Assembly: GCF_016756595.1 (NCBI RefSeq)
Contig: NZ_AP023257.1
Coordinates: forward strand, 1,364,001 to 1,428,000
Length of the DNA stretch: 64,000 nt
Reading direction: 5' to 3'
Source: Mesorhizobium sp. L-2-11
GTDB lineage: Bacteria > Pseudomonadota > Alphaproteobacteria > Rhizobiales > Rhizobiaceae
Part shown: positions 1 through 9,034 of the stretch, piece by piece
How the letters are laid out: every line of letters begins with the position of its first letter
Position numbering within the stretch: position 1 is the stretch's first letter
Position numbers and translations under genes: made by a program
Notes under the pieces: generated by a model
The model's input: the letters and a program-made list of their open reading frames with translations, nothing else
Told to the model about the DNA's origin: nothing
Databases searched by the model: none

Positions 1-36
1 GGGGTTAAGGCCGTCTCGGTCACCTTCGCCAATTAG
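1..36 (+). CDS. 3' end of an upstream gene (partial)
   Basis: Frame 1 reads eleven sense codons (GVKAVSVTFAN) and then TAG. Most third positions are G or C, as in the neighbouring real genes, so this is probably the tail of a gene that begins before the window. Too little is present to assign a function. It ends 27 bp before hpt on the same strand, so the two could be co-transcribed. Confidence 0.45.
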   Translation, partial: GVKAVSVTFAN

Positions 37-63
37 CGGCGATCATTTCTGGAAAGGCAGCCA

Positions 64-606
64 ATGCCAATCGTGCGCGGCAAGGATATCGAGGTCCTGT
101 TTTCGGCGTCGGCGATCGCCCGCCGCAATCTGGAGCTCGCCAAGGAGATCGCCGGGCACGACTATCACGACCTTCTGGTGATTTCGGTGCTGAAAGGATC
201 GTTCATCTTCGCCGCCGACCTCATCCGCGCCATGCACGATGTCGGCCTGTCGCCCGAGGTCGAATTCATCTTCATCTCCAGCTACGGCGCCGGCACCACC
301 AGCGGCGAGGTTAGGGTGCTGCGAGATATCGACAATGAAGTCGCCGGCCGAGACGTGCTGTTGATCGACGACATCCTCGAATCTGGCAAGACGCTGTCGT
401 TCACCCGCGACCTGATGCTGTCGCGCGGCGCCAAAAGCTGTGCCATCGCCGTGCTGCTCGACAAGCGCATGCGCCGCCAGACCGCGCTCAACGCCGACTA
501 TGTCGGCTTCGACTGCCCCGACTATTTCGTCGTCGGCTACGGCATGGATGTCGCCCACGCCTTTCGTGAACTGCCGTTTGTGGGCGTCGTCAAGGGCGAC
601 GCCTAG
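64..606 (+). CDS. hpt: hypoxanthine phosphoribosyltransferase
   Basis: Purine salvage enzyme of the cytosol. It joins hypoxanthine (and usually guanine) to PRPP to give IMP or GMP. The 180-residue length is normal for bacterial Hpt. The PRPP-binding loop VLLIDDILESGKT (about residues 98-110) is intact. So are the N-terminal VLKGSFIFAADL stretch and the C-terminal DYVGFDCPDYFVVGYGMD base-binding region. The start is the ATG at 64, preceded by GGAAAGG seven bases upstream. The gene lies just after what looks like another gene's 3' end and is followed by about 325 bp of non-coding DNA with a palindromic repeat. The family call is secure; the choice of substrate between hypoxanthine and guanine cannot be read from sequence. 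Confidence 0.93.
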   Translation: MPIVRGKDIEVLFSASAIARRNLELAKEIAGHDYHDLLVISVLKGSFIFAADLIRAMHDVGLSPEVEFIFISSYGAGTTSGEVRVLRDIDNEVAGRDVLLIDDILESGKTLSFTRDLMLSRGAKSCAIAVLLDKRMRRQTALNADYVGFDCPDYFVVGYGMDVAHAFRELPFVGVVKGDA

Positions 607-661
607 GGTGTGCTGATATTCAGGTGAGGCACGGCCTGCAAACAGCGGATTCCTGCGCTTA

Positions 662-763
662 CTACAGCGCCGCGCGCCTTCTTGGGCGCGCAAAGGACGC
701 TGTAGAACTCTGATTTTGCGCATGACCTTTCCGAAATCAAATTCGATTTCGAAATCATGCGCG
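662..763. repeat. palindromic intergenic repeat, family A (reverse orientation)
   Basis: A compound palindrome. CTACAGCG near 663 is repeated inverted as CGCTGTAG near 699, and a second inverted pair lies around 719-760 (GCGCATGA...TCATGCGC, enclosing GAAATC/GATTTC). The same units occur in the opposite order at 1328-1424 and 48121-48222, so this is one of several copies of a dispersed intergenic element. The rest of the 607-931 gap holds a second perfect palindrome (896-915) and no gene. Confidence 0.7.
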
Positions 764-895
764 GGCTCACGTACCAAAAGTACGCTCCGCTCCGGTTCTC
801 GGAAGCCGCTGTTTTCGACTCGGCCTGACCTGAATTTCAACACACCCGATGCTCGCGGCGCGCTCCGGATTTCTCCCTGACTGCGGTTGCGGTTC

Positions 896-915
896 AGGAA
901 AAGTCAACTTTTCCT
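896..915. promoter_or_regulatory. perfect palindrome before the response regulator gene
   Basis: AGGAAAAGT-CA-ACTTTTCCT is a perfect 9+2+9 inverted repeat whose right end is 16 bp before the ATG at 932. Its position fits an operator or a 5' mRNA hairpin controlling the receiver gene. The binding protein is unknown. Confidence 0.4.
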
Positions 916-931
916 CGCCAAACTTTGCGCT

Positions 932-1303
932 ATGGCAAAGCTCCTGATCGTTGAGGACGATGAGTCCGTCCGCACCCTCGCCGCTCGCGCGCTCGAACGC
1001 GCCGGGCATATGATCGACATCGCCGCCGACGGCGCGCAGGGGCTTGCCTTGATCCGCGCTGCACGTGGTGGCTACGACCTTGTCGTCTCGGATATCCGGA
1101 TGCCGGGGATGGACGGCATCCAAATGGCCAAGGCGGCTGCATCGCTTTTCCCGGCAATGAAGATATTGCTGATGACCGGCTATGCCGACCAGCGCGAGCG
1201 CGCCGAGGAATTGAACGGCGTCATTGTGGACGTCGTGCAGAAGCCGTTCACGCTGGCCGAAATCCGCGCGCGCGTCGAACGGGCGCTCGCCTGTTTCGCT
1301 TAA
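932..1303 (+). CDS. single-domain response regulator (CpdR-like receiver)
   Basis: A 123-residue receiver with no output domain. The acidic pair EDD (residues 8-10), the phospho-acceptor Asp in VVSDIRMPGMDG (about residue 53), the Thr in LLMTGYAD and the Lys in VQKPFT are all present, so phosphorylation should be possible. Stand-alone receivers of this size in alphaproteobacteria include CpdR, which controls ClpXP proteolysis in the cell cycle, and DivK-like proteins. The LLMTGYA and KPF segments resemble CpdR more, but orthology is not proven. I chose the ATG at 932 over an in-frame ATG at 887 because the receiver fold begins at once (MAKLLIVEDD) and the extra 15 residues have no family counterpart. 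No kinase gene is adjacent. Confidence 0.8.
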   Translation: MAKLLIVEDDESVRTLAARALERAGHMIDIAADGAQGLALIRAARGGYDLVVSDIRMPGMDGIQMAKAAASLFPAMKILLMTGYADQRERAEELNGVIVDVVQKPFTLAEIRARVERALACFA

Positions 1304-1327
1304 AAGCCTAAGGCCTACCGCATAGGC

Positions 1328-1424
1328 CCGAAAATCGGAATCGATTTTCGGAAAGCATGATGCGTCGATTCAAAGTGTTAGAGCGTACTTTGTGCGTCCA
1401 AGTGGACGCACGTCGCTCTAACCG
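1328..1424. repeat. palindromic intergenic repeat, family A
   Basis: Contains CCGAAAATCGGAATCGATTTTCGG (inverted pair), then a GCATGATGCG core, the segment CAAAGTGTTAGAGCG and the inverted pair TGCGTCC/GGACGCA. The order of units matches the copy at 48121-48222. It ends 4 bp before the stop codon of the transporter gene on the minus strand, so it could act as that gene's 3' hairpin. Confidence 0.75.
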
Positions 1425-1427
1425 CGG

Positions 1428-2378
1428 TCAGGCCGGATCGCAGGTCGCCGCGATTGCCGGCGCGCTGCTCCGGCGCCGGCTGGCGCTGAGCGCGAACAGA
1501 CCGGCGCCGATGATGAGGGCGGCGCCGATGACGGTGGTCGATCGCGGCACTTCGGCAAAGAACAGGAAGCCCCACAGCGGCGACCAGATGATGCCGGTGT
1601 ATTCGAAGGTGGCGACGCTGTTGGCGGGCGCCAGCCGGTAGGCCTGCGACAACAGGATCATCCCGGCCGAAGCGACGACGCCGCAGGCGGCCATCGTCAT
1701 GAAGTCGATTGACGTCGGCCAGACCCATGGCCTGACCAGGAATTCGAGGCTCGGATGCGTGGCATGAGCTATTCCTGCCAGCCAGAACAGCCCGGCGACC
1801 GCTGCAGCGCCCAGGAGATAGACGCCGTTTTGATAGAACGCCATGACCGTGGATGATTCGGTGTCGCCGATCTTGCGGGCCATCAACTGCGAAAAACCGT
1901 ACAGCACCGCCGAGGCCAGCGACAGCAGCGCAGCCCAGTCGAACAGCCCGGCGCCGGGTCGCAGCATCACCAGCACGCCGAGCATCCCGACCATGACGGT
2001 GACCAGCGTTTGCCACGCCACCCGTTCGCCGAGATAGGGGCCGGCAAGCGCCATGATGAATAGCGGTGCCATGAAATAGAGCGCCACCGCGTCGGCAAGC
2101 GGCAGGGCGGCGATCGCCAGGTAGTAGAGCGTGTAGGAGGTGAACAGGATCATGGCGCGCATCGTCAGCATGCGAATCCGCTTCGAAAAGATCGCCCTAA
2201 GCCCGACATCGGCATGAACGAGCACGAGAAGAATGGGCAGGGCGACGATCGAGCGGATCGCCATCACCTCGGTCACCGGATAGGTGCTCGATACGGCCTT
2301 GATCAGCGGATCCTGGAGCGAGAACACCAGAACGCCGAGGCAAAGGCTTGCCATGCCGAGGACGATCCGGTTCTGCAT
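1428..2378 (-). CDS. DMT-superfamily transporter (EamA family, ten-helix)
   Basis: Inner-membrane permease of the drug/metabolite superfamily, about 316 residues with ten predicted hydrophobic helices in two five-helix EamA repeats. Family members usually export amino acids or metabolites. The substrate cannot be read here. The second repeat has the typical ...PLWGFLFFAEVPRSTTVIGAALIIGAG segment. The chosen ATG (2378) has AAGGAG about 12 bases upstream and starts MQNRIVLG. A longer start at 2438 would only add a hydrophilic tail. The gene is divergent from a LysR-type regulator starting at 2645, a common arrangement in which the regulator controls the exporter. Confidence 0.85.
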   Translation of the reverse strand: MQNRIVLGMASLCLGVLVFSLQDPLIKAVSSTYPVTEVMAIRSIVALPILLVLVHADVGLRAIFSKRIRMLTMRAMILFTSYTLYYLAIAALPLADAVALYFMAPLFIMALAGPYLGERVAWQTLVTVMVGMLGVLVMLRPGAGLFDWAALLSLASAVLYGFSQLMARKIGDTESSTVMAFYQNGVYLLGAAAVAGLFWLAGIAHATHPSLEFLVRPWVWPTSIDFMTMAACGVVASAGMILLSQAYRLAPANSVATFEYTGIIWSPLWGFLFFAEVPRSTTVIGAALIIGAGLFALSASRRRSSAPAIAATCDPA

Positions 2379-2644
2379 GTCGTTCGACGGCTCCTTGCGT
2401 GCGCGGCCCGTGAGCTGGGGCTGCGTAATTTTTGGCATGTCGTCGTCGCAAAACCGCTGCGCACGTCATGCATCAAAAAGAACCCGCCACCGTTTCGGGC
2501 AGCGGGTACGAGTGAGGACTTTTTTGGTCCGCAGCCGATTTCGCAGCCGCATATCCAATGGGTGAAGCGAATATTATCCCCCGTTTGACATGTTGCAAAC
2601 GAATTGGGATGATGCCAGCAATCAGATTTTCTTATGGCGGACAA

Positions 2645-3502
2645 ATGAAGCCCACGCTCGACAGCGATCTGCTGCGCACCTTCGTCGCGGTCGCCGACGC
2701 CGGCAATTTCACCAAGGCTGCGGTGCAGGCCGGCCGTACCCAGTCGGCGGTTTCGATGCAGATGAAGAAGCTCGAAGATATGGTAGGCGACAGCCTGTTC
2801 GAGCGCGGCTCGCGGGGTGTGGCGCTGACGCGCCGCGGCGGCGAACTCATCGTCAACGCCCGCCGCATCGTGTCGCTGCTGGACGAGACGGCGGCATCGA
2901 TGGTCGCGGCGCCGCTTGGCGGACCGGTGCGCATCGGCATTCCGGAGGAATATGGCCACGCGATCCTGTCGCGCGCGCTCAGCGCCTTTGCCAAGCGCCA
3001 TCCTCAGGTCGATATCACTGTCCGTTACGCCCATTCCGGTGCGCAGATCGCGGCGCTCGCCGCCGGCGAGCTCGATCTGGCGGTGGTGTTCGAATGGCAG
3101 GACCTCTCCGGCGGTGAAGTGCTGATGCATGATCCGACCGTGTGGGTGACGTCGGAGCTGCATCACATGCATGAGGAGCGGCCGGTGCCGATCGCGCTCT
3201 ATAACCGCGCCGGCTGGTGCAAGGATTTCGCGATTAAGTCGCTGGAACAGCGTGGTCTCGCCTATCGTGTCGCCTATACCAGCGATACCAATGGCGGCCT
3301 GCGGCTTGCCGTCACCTCCGGGCTGGCGATTGCGCCGATCTCACGCAGCAACATCCCGGCCGGCTGCCGCGAACTTACCGCCGCCGACGGGTTCGGCGAT
3401 ATCGATTCCTCGAACGTGGTGCTGCGGCGCAATCCGAACGCTTCCGGCGAGGCCATAGACGGCATGGAAGAGGCGATCCGCGAGGCGTTCACCAACAGGT
3501 AG
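2645..3502 (+). CDS. LysR-family transcriptional regulator
   Basis: A 285-residue regulator with an N-terminal winged HTH (about residues 5-64, including NFTKAAVQAGRTQSAVSMQMKKLE) and a C-terminal LysR substrate-binding domain (about residues 90-280). It probably controls the divergent DMT transporter at 1428-2378 from the 266-bp shared intergenic region, an inference from position. The start at 2645 (MKPTLDSDLLRTF) is chosen because LysR proteins begin just before the HTH. The ATG/GTG candidates further upstream add 29 residues of no family character. The inducer is unknown. Confidence 0.88.
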   Translation: MKPTLDSDLLRTFVAVADAGNFTKAAVQAGRTQSAVSMQMKKLEDMVGDSLFERGSRGVALTRRGGELIVNARRIVSLLDETAASMVAAPLGGPVRIGIPEEYGHAILSRALSAFAKRHPQVDITVRYAHSGAQIAALAAGELDLAVVFEWQDLSGGEVLMHDPTVWVTSELHHMHEERPVPIALYNRAGWCKDFAIKSLEQRGLAYRVAYTSDTNGGLRLAVTSGLAIAPISRSNIPAGCRELTAADGFGDIDSSNVVLRRNPNASGEAIDGMEEAIREAFTNR

Positions 3503-4038
3503 ACGGGCTTTCGACAGTGTGTCGTAGCAGACGTCCAGTCGCCATGTTCTCTTTGAGTCAGTTTTTCCCTTCAACGTCTCCAGAAGAAGGTCGTGGAAGG
3601 GTGGACTCTTGTCGTCTGAGCCGACTAACGGAAGGCGTAGGTAGCGCCACCTCTAGGCGCGAACGTCTGGTGCGATGCCCGGTGCGGCGTTCGTAGGGCA
3701 TCTCGCTGTTACATCGCGGTGACAAAAGCACCACCACGGTGGCGTTAACCGGTTACACAGAGCAGGAAACATCTCCGGCCTTCTGGGAGTGGTCAGCGTC
3801 CCCAGAGGCTGCGTGGGCGTGTCGTCGGTTGGCTGTTCGCGCGGCGACTGGAACGCTCCACGCCTCGCGAGCGGGGATAGCGAAGTCTCGTGAAGGCAAG
3901 GTCGAGCCGCGTTCTCCGTTCTGTATCGGCGACGGGCGGCGACTGGGAGAGATGGATACCATGCAGGTAGGGCGTCCGGACGTTGGCGGGACATGGACGC
4001 GGGGCGGCCCGCGTGCAGGCGCTTGGCTGAGCGGTGCA
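3503..4038. other. non-coding stretch before the cyclase gene
   Basis: 536 bp in which I see no convincing gene. The cyclase reading frame stays open through about 300 bp of this region but encodes no recognisable domain and lacks a good ribosome site. A short stretch near 3559 (CCCTTCAAC..TCTCC) recurs near 6016, on the other side of the cyclase gene, but the match is too short to call a repeat. Confidence 0.4.
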
Positions 4039-5784
4039 ATGACCATGCAGCGCCGCCTCGCAGCGATCCTGGCTTGCGACGTGGTCGGCTATTCGCGCCT
4101 GACGGAGCGCGACGAGCGCGGCACGCTCGAGCGGCTGAAGATCTACCGCAAGGACCTCCTCGAACCGCTGGTTTCCGAGCACCAGGGTCGGATCGTCAAG
4201 CTCACCGGCGACGGCATGCTGTGCGAGTTCGCGAGCGTCGTAAACGCGGTGACCTCGGCGATGGCGATCCAGCAGGCCCTGGCAGAACACGAGGCGGAGG
4301 CGCCCGAGGAAGAGCGGATTCGCTTCCGCATTGGCGTCAATCTCGGCGACGTGGTCTGCGAGGAGGACGGCGACCTCTACGGCGACGGGGTCAACATCGC
4401 CGCCCGCCTCGAAAGCATCGCCGATCCCGGCACCGTGGTCGTCTCGGGCACCGCCTACGACCACCTTCAGGGCAAGCTCGACTGCGGCTTCACGCCGCTC
4501 GGTGTCCTGCGCCTCAAGAACATCGAGCGGCCTGTGCGCGCCTACCGCGTCGAGACCGATGCCAGCGCCTCGGTGGCTGCACTGCCTTCCCTGCCCGACA
4601 AACCCTCGATCGCGGTTCTGCCTTTCACCAACATGAGCGGCGATCCCGACCAGGAATACTTCGCCGACGGGCTGGTGGAGGACATCATCACGGGATTGAG
4701 CCGGGTGAACTCCTTCTTCGTGATCGCCCGCAACTCGTCCTTCACCTATAAGGGCCGGGCGGTGGACCTGCGCCAGGTCGGGCGCGAACTGGGCGTCCGC
4801 TACGTGCTCGAAGGCAGCATCCGCAGAGCAGGATCGCGGGTGCGCATCAGTGGGCAGTTGGTGGACGCGATCAGCGGACACCATGTCTGGGCCGACCGCT
4901 TCGAGGGCGACATGAGCGACATCTTCGACCTGCAGGACAAGGTGACCGAGAGCGTCGTCGGCGCCGTCGAGCCGAGCATCCGGCTGCAGGAGATCAAGCA
5001 GGCGCGCATGAAGCCGACCGACTACATCAGCGCCTACGACCTCTACCTTCGCGCGTTGCCGCGCTTCTACAGCATGACGCGCGAAGGCTTTGCCGACGTG
5101 CGCCGGCTCACCAACGAGGCGCTCAGCATCGATCCTAGCTTCAACTTGGCGAAGGCACTCGGCGCCTATATCCGCAGCCTATCCGTGAGCCAGTGCTGGC
5201 ACGAGCCCGACGATATCCGGGTCGCCGCGCGCATGGCGCGCGAGGTACTGGCGGAAGCGCGCGACGACCCCACGAGCCTACGCTTCGCCGCGCAGGTGAT
5301 CGCCTACAGCGCGAAGGACTACGAGATGGCGCTGGGCACGATCGAACGATCCCTGCTGCTCAACCCCAATTCGGCGCAGGGCCATACGGGCAGCGGCTGG
5401 GTGAACGCACATTCCAGCCGCCCGCTCGTCGCGATCGAGCACTTTCACAGGGCAATGCGGCTGAGCCCCGTCGACCCCGAGAAGGGCATCGCGCTCTCCG
5501 GCATCGGGATGAGCTACCTGATGCTCGAGCGCTACGAAGAAGCGCTGGCATGGGGAGAACGCGCGCTGCACGAGATGCCGAACTACGGCTCCTCGCACCG
5601 GGTGGTGATCATGGCGCTGGTCAAACTCAACCGGCTGGACGAGGCGAAGGCGGCGGCGCGGCGGCTGATGGAGGCATTCCCGACCTACACGCTCACCCTG
5701 CAGAGACAGATCAACCCGTGGCGGGACAAGGGGTTCGCCGAGAGTTACGTCGAGGCGCTTGGCATCTCCGGCGTGCCGGAGTGA
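4039..5784 (+). CDS. class III adenylate/guanylate cyclase with TolB-like and TPR domains
   Basis: Signalling enzyme of 581 residues, predicted to make cAMP (or cGMP) from the nucleoside triphosphate. The cyclase domain spans residues 4-170. It has metal-binding Asp14 and Asp58, the base-binding Lys54 (VKLTGDG) and the transition-state pair Asn119/Arg123 (GVNIAARL), so it looks active. Residues about 188-310 form a TolB/FlgO-like domain (SIAVLPFTNMSGDPDQEYFADG). The rest is TPR-like helices to the end. No signal peptide or membrane helix is visible. Starts at 4039 and 4045 are both possible. This three-part layout is widespread in rhizobia, each genome carrying many copies. The gene stands alone between two non-coding stretches, so no partner can be inferred. 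Confidence 0.88.
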   Translation: MTMQRRLAAILACDVVGYSRLTERDERGTLERLKIYRKDLLEPLVSEHQGRIVKLTGDGMLCEFASVVNAVTSAMAIQQALAEHEAEAPEEERIRFRIGVNLGDVVCEEDGDLYGDGVNIAARLESIADPGTVVVSGTAYDHLQGKLDCGFTPLGVLRLKNIERPVRAYRVETDASASVAALPSLPDKPSIAVLPFTNMSGDPDQEYFADGLVEDIITGLSRVNSFFVIARNSSFTYKGRAVDLRQVGRELGVRYVLEGSIRRAGSRVRISGQLVDAISGHHVWADRFEGDMSDIFDLQDKVTESVVGAVEPSIRLQEIKQARMKPTDYISAYDLYLRALPRFYSMTREGFADVRRLTNEALSIDPSFNLAKALGAYIRSLSVSQCWHEPDDIRVAARMAREVLAEARDDPTSLRFAAQVIAYSAKDYEMALGTIERSLLLNPNSAQGHTGSGWVNAHSSRPLVAIEHFHRAMRLSPVDPEKGIALSGIGMSYLMLERYEEALAWGERALHEMPNYGSSHRVVIMALVKLNRLDEAKAAARRLMEAFPTYTLTLQRQINPWRDKGFAESYVEALGISGVPE

Positions 5785-6171
5785 TCGTCGTGGTTGCAAA
5801 GATGACCTCTCCTGCGCGTCACGTCCGGCCAGGCGACGTCCCTTCATCCCGCGTCGCTTCTGGAAGGGTAGTTCTCTGGCCGGCTTGCTGCCGGGGACTG
5901 AGCGCGTAGAGCAGCCGTGAACAGCCGGCGAGCTCTCTGTTCGCGTCGAACTCCGGTTCCACCCTGACGAGAGCTACCGACGGTCCAGACAAATGTCGCC
6001 GTTGGGTTATGGTTTCCCCTTCAACCATCTCCGATGGAACGCCAGAAAAGGGTCGAATTCGGTCGTTCAGAGTGATTGGGGTTTGACACTGGAGCATATC
6101 GCCAAAAACTGTGCAGCCGGCGATGGCAGCCTGGATCCGCGCAGGCGATCATCCTGATATAGAGGACGGCT
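5785..6171. other. non-coding stretch between convergent genes
   Basis: 387 bp between the cyclase stop and the stop of the minus-strand TIGR02302 gene. Open frames here are short and without ribosome sites or domains. A small inverted pair CCGGC/GCCGG near 5880-5895 could be a weak hairpin for the cyclase transcript. I see nothing else. Confidence 0.4.
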
Positions 6172-8844
6172 TTATTTCAGCTCCAGCAGCCGCTCCAGAT
6201 AGCTGCGCTCGATGTCGGGGCTGAGCGCGTTGCCGAGCCGCTTGCGGATCGCTTCGAGGATCTGACGGGCGCGCTGCACGTCGATCTCGTCCGGCACCTT
6301 CACCGAATCGCCGAAATCTGGACCCTCGGTGGCGCGTGGCCGGCCGAGCGGATCGCGGTCGGCATTCTGCTGGCGGCCGCCGCGCTGGCCATCGCCCTCG
6401 TCGCCCTGCATGGCCTGCAATTGCTTCATCATGTCCTTGGCACCCTTGCGCAACGCTTCCAGCGCTCGGCCCTGGTGACCGACCGCCTGATCGCCATCGC
6501 TGTCGCCAAGCGCCTGTTCGGCATCGCCCATCGATTTGCCGGCCTCGCCAAATCCCTCATTGGGCTCGAGCCCCATGCCTTCGAGACCCTTTCTCAACTG
6601 GTCGAGCTCGCTTTGCAGTTTGCCCTGGCCTTCCTGCAACTGCTTCAGCGCGTCGGCGAATTCCTCCGGCGTCATCGGCCGGCCGAGCGGATCGCGGTCT
6701 TCGCCTGGGCCGGGCTGCTCGCCTTGTTCACCCATTTGGCCCTGCTCGCCGTTCTCGCCGAACTGCTCGTCGCGGTTCTGCCCGCGCTGTTGCTGGCCGC
6801 GCTGCATCTGGTCCATGCGGAAGGTTTCGTTCATCATCTCCTGCTGGCGCCGCATGATCTCGCCGAGCTTGTCCATCTGCTGTCGCATTTCGCTGTTCTG
6901 CTGGCCGCCCTGCTGCTGACGTCCGGCCTGCAGGTTGTTCATCATGTCCTGCAGTTGCGAAAGCAATTGCTGCGCGCTGTCGCGATCGCCGGACTTCGCC
7001 AGATTCTCGATCTGGTCCATCATCCGTTCGATATCACTCTGGCGCAGTTCCTGGCCGTTCTGCTGCATCTGCGGCGCGTTCGGATTCCGCTGCGCACGTT
7101 GGGCGAATTCCTGCAGGAACTGGTTCATCGCCTCGCGCAGTTCCTTCATCGCCTTGTCGATCTCCTCGTCGCTGGCGCCGTTCTTGATCGCGTCCTGCAA
7201 CGCCTGCTGCGCCTGGCGCAGCCGCCGCTCGGCGTCCGAAAGGTTGCCTTCTTCAATGCCGAGCGCGATCTCCCAGAGATAGGCGACTTCGTCGCGCAAT
7301 TTGTCGTCGTTGTCGGCCATCTTCAGCCGGGTGCGGGCGCTCATGATGGCGAGGTAATGCGCCATATTGTCGAACGTATCTTCGGGCCTGAGCGTGATCG
7401 CATCCATCAGGTCGAGCACGCGGCTCTTGGCGTTGGCGTCGAGTGCCAGCACCCGGCGCTGCTCGATCACGGCCCTGGCCAGCGGGTTGGAGAAAGGCCG
7501 CTCCGGCATCACCAGCGTCTTGGTTTCGCTGGTTGCCGTATGTCCGGCATCGTCGGTGGCGACAAGCCTGAGCCTGATATTGCCGCCGGCCCAGACATGC
7601 TCGGTCAGGTCCTTCGTGGTTTTGGCGGCATTCCCCTTAACGCCGCGGCGCGGCAGCGTCAGCGGCATTTCGGGCGGGCCATAGAGCGGATGCGCATTCG
7701 GCGCCGGTGGGTCGGCCGGTACGAAATCCGCCTTGGCGGAGGCTGCGCCATAGTCGTCGTCGATCTGGTAGTTGAGCTCGAAGGAGCCGTTGACGGCGCG
7801 TTTCGGCTCGCCGACGAAGCGGATCTGCGGCGGCTTGTCCGGGATCACCGCGAAGGCCCAGCTGCCGAGTTCGTCGCCGCCCGAGTTCAGCGTCAGCGTG
7901 CCGTTGGCCGTCAGCTTTCCGGTGAACTGGCGCACTGTGGAGAGGGGTGCCGCAGCCGACTTGGCCGCAGCCGGCTTGCCCACAGCCGACTGGCCCGCAG
8001 CCGACTGGGCCGCGTCGGCCTGCTGTCCGGCCGGCTCGATGGTGCGGGCGTTGCCGTCGGCGTCGGCAAAGCTCAGCGTTTCCTCGCCCGAACCGCCGGT
8101 GACGCGCAGCGACACATCGCTGCCTTCGGGAACGGTGAAGGTGGACGGCGCCTGATTGGCATTGCTGGCGAGGGCCGGGTTGGCGAGGGCTGGGGAAGTG
8201 AGGAAGACCGGTGCCCTGCCGGTGTAGGCCGGCGGCGTCACCCAGGCGTCAATGCGCGGCGGGACAGTGTCGCGCGCCGCGTGGGCACTGAACCCGTCTG
8301 CGATGCGGCCGCCCGACGGCCCGAACGAGAAGGCGAAAGCGGTGACCAACACAAGCGCCGCCACGGCGCGCAGCCCCCATGGGTCGCGCTCCGGCACCCG
8401 GGTGCGCGGCAGATCGCCGCCGAGGTTGCCGAGTTTTTCGGCCATGCGTTTTTGGTGCTCGCGCCACAGCGCTTGCGAAAAAATGCTTTCCCTGCCGCTC
8501 GGCCGGTCCGTCTGCACCAGCACCGGGCTGTGCAGCAAGAGGTTGGCCGCCTCGATGCGCCGGTCGATCTCGGCACTGGACGGCACCCGGAAGAAACGCA
8601 AGGGATAGAGCGCGGCAAGGGCTGCGATGGCGAACACAGCCACAAGACCGATGCGCGCGGTGTCGGGCAGCAGAAGGAAGAGCCCGAGCCACGAGACGCT
8701 GAGGAACAGGCTGGCGACGATGACGAGCGGCAGCAGCAACGGCCAGCCACGCTCGACCGTCATCGAAACCCGCGTCGCCAGCCGGCTCAGGGCAAGGCGC
8801 CCGGCCAGGCTGCGATCGCTGGTGAAGGTGGGTCGTTGCGTCAT
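6172..8844 (-). CDS. TIGR02302/DUF4175 family membrane protein
   Basis: An 890-residue protein of a family almost confined to alphaproteobacteria. Its biochemical role is not established. It has two adjacent membrane helices (about residues 34-86) and a third near 158-178, then a long periplasmic or cytoplasmic domain with Pro/Gly strands and a C-terminal half of Gln/Met/Glu-rich helices. From about residue 595 to 720 there are long low-complexity Q/G/E runs (QQQRGQNRDEQ, GEQGQMGEQGEQ). Between about 275 and 300 a short Ala-Gln-Ser/Lys motif is repeated several times, made by tandem 18-21 bp DNA units. The ATG at 8844 has GGAAGGG eight bases upstream. Its 3' neighbour is convergent. Family members are often near lysA/argH in related genomes, and those genes follow here in the same order. 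Confidence 0.85.
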   Translation of the reverse strand: MTQRPTFTSDRSLAGRLALSRLATRVSMTVERGWPLLLPLVIVASLFLSVSWLGLFLLLPDTARIGLVAVFAIAALAALYPLRFFRVPSSAEIDRRIEAANLLLHSPVLVQTDRPSGRESIFSQALWREHQKRMAEKLGNLGGDLPRTRVPERDPWGLRAVAALVLVTAFAFSFGPSGGRIADGFSAHAARDTVPPRIDAWVTPPAYTGRAPVFLTSPALANPALASNANQAPSTFTVPEGSDVSLRVTGGSGEETLSFADADGNARTIEPAGQQADAAQSAAGQSAVGKPAAAKSAAAPLSTVRQFTGKLTANGTLTLNSGGDELGSWAFAVIPDKPPQIRFVGEPKRAVNGSFELNYQIDDDYGAASAKADFVPADPPAPNAHPLYGPPEMPLTLPRRGVKGNAAKTTKDLTEHVWAGGNIRLRLVATDDAGHTATSETKTLVMPERPFSNPLARAVIEQRRVLALDANAKSRVLDLMDAITLRPEDTFDNMAHYLAIMSARTRLKMADNDDKLRDEVAYLWEIALGIEEGNLSDAERRLRQAQQALQDAIKNGASDEEIDKAMKELREAMNQFLQEFAQRAQRNPNAPQMQQNGQELRQSDIERMMDQIENLAKSGDRDSAQQLLSQLQDMMNNLQAGRQQQGGQQNSEMRQQMDKLGEIMRRQQEMMNETFRMDQMQRGQQQRGQNRDEQFGENGEQGQMGEQGEQPGPGEDRDPLGRPMTPEEFADALKQLQEGQGKLQSELDQLRKGLEGMGLEPNEGFGEAGKSMGDAEQALGDSDGDQAVGHQGRALEALRKGAKDMMKQLQAMQGDEGDGQRGGRQQNADRDPLGRPRATEGPDFGDSVKVPDEIDVQRARQILEAIRKRLGNALSPDIERSYLERLLELK

Positions 8845-9034
8845 CGGCCCTTCCTGTTCGGGCGGATAACCCGAACCTCACAAATTTATCGCACCGGCCC
8901 GAAAATCGGATGCGCCCCGAAAATCGGATGCGAAGGACTCAACATCTTAGATGCACGTCGCACCAAAGATACCAAGAAACACGGCGAAGGCGAGGCAGTT
9001 CCCTAAAACGTGAACAGGACTGCCCCCGCTATCG

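Noticed and set aside
43..843. Long minus-strand frame across hpt
   Set aside because: Antisense to hpt and reads through a palindromic repeat; no recognisable domain.
6421..9006. An 861-codon open frame on the plus strand
   Set aside because: It is antisense to the TIGR02302 gene, has no domain, and arises from high-GC third positions on the other strand.
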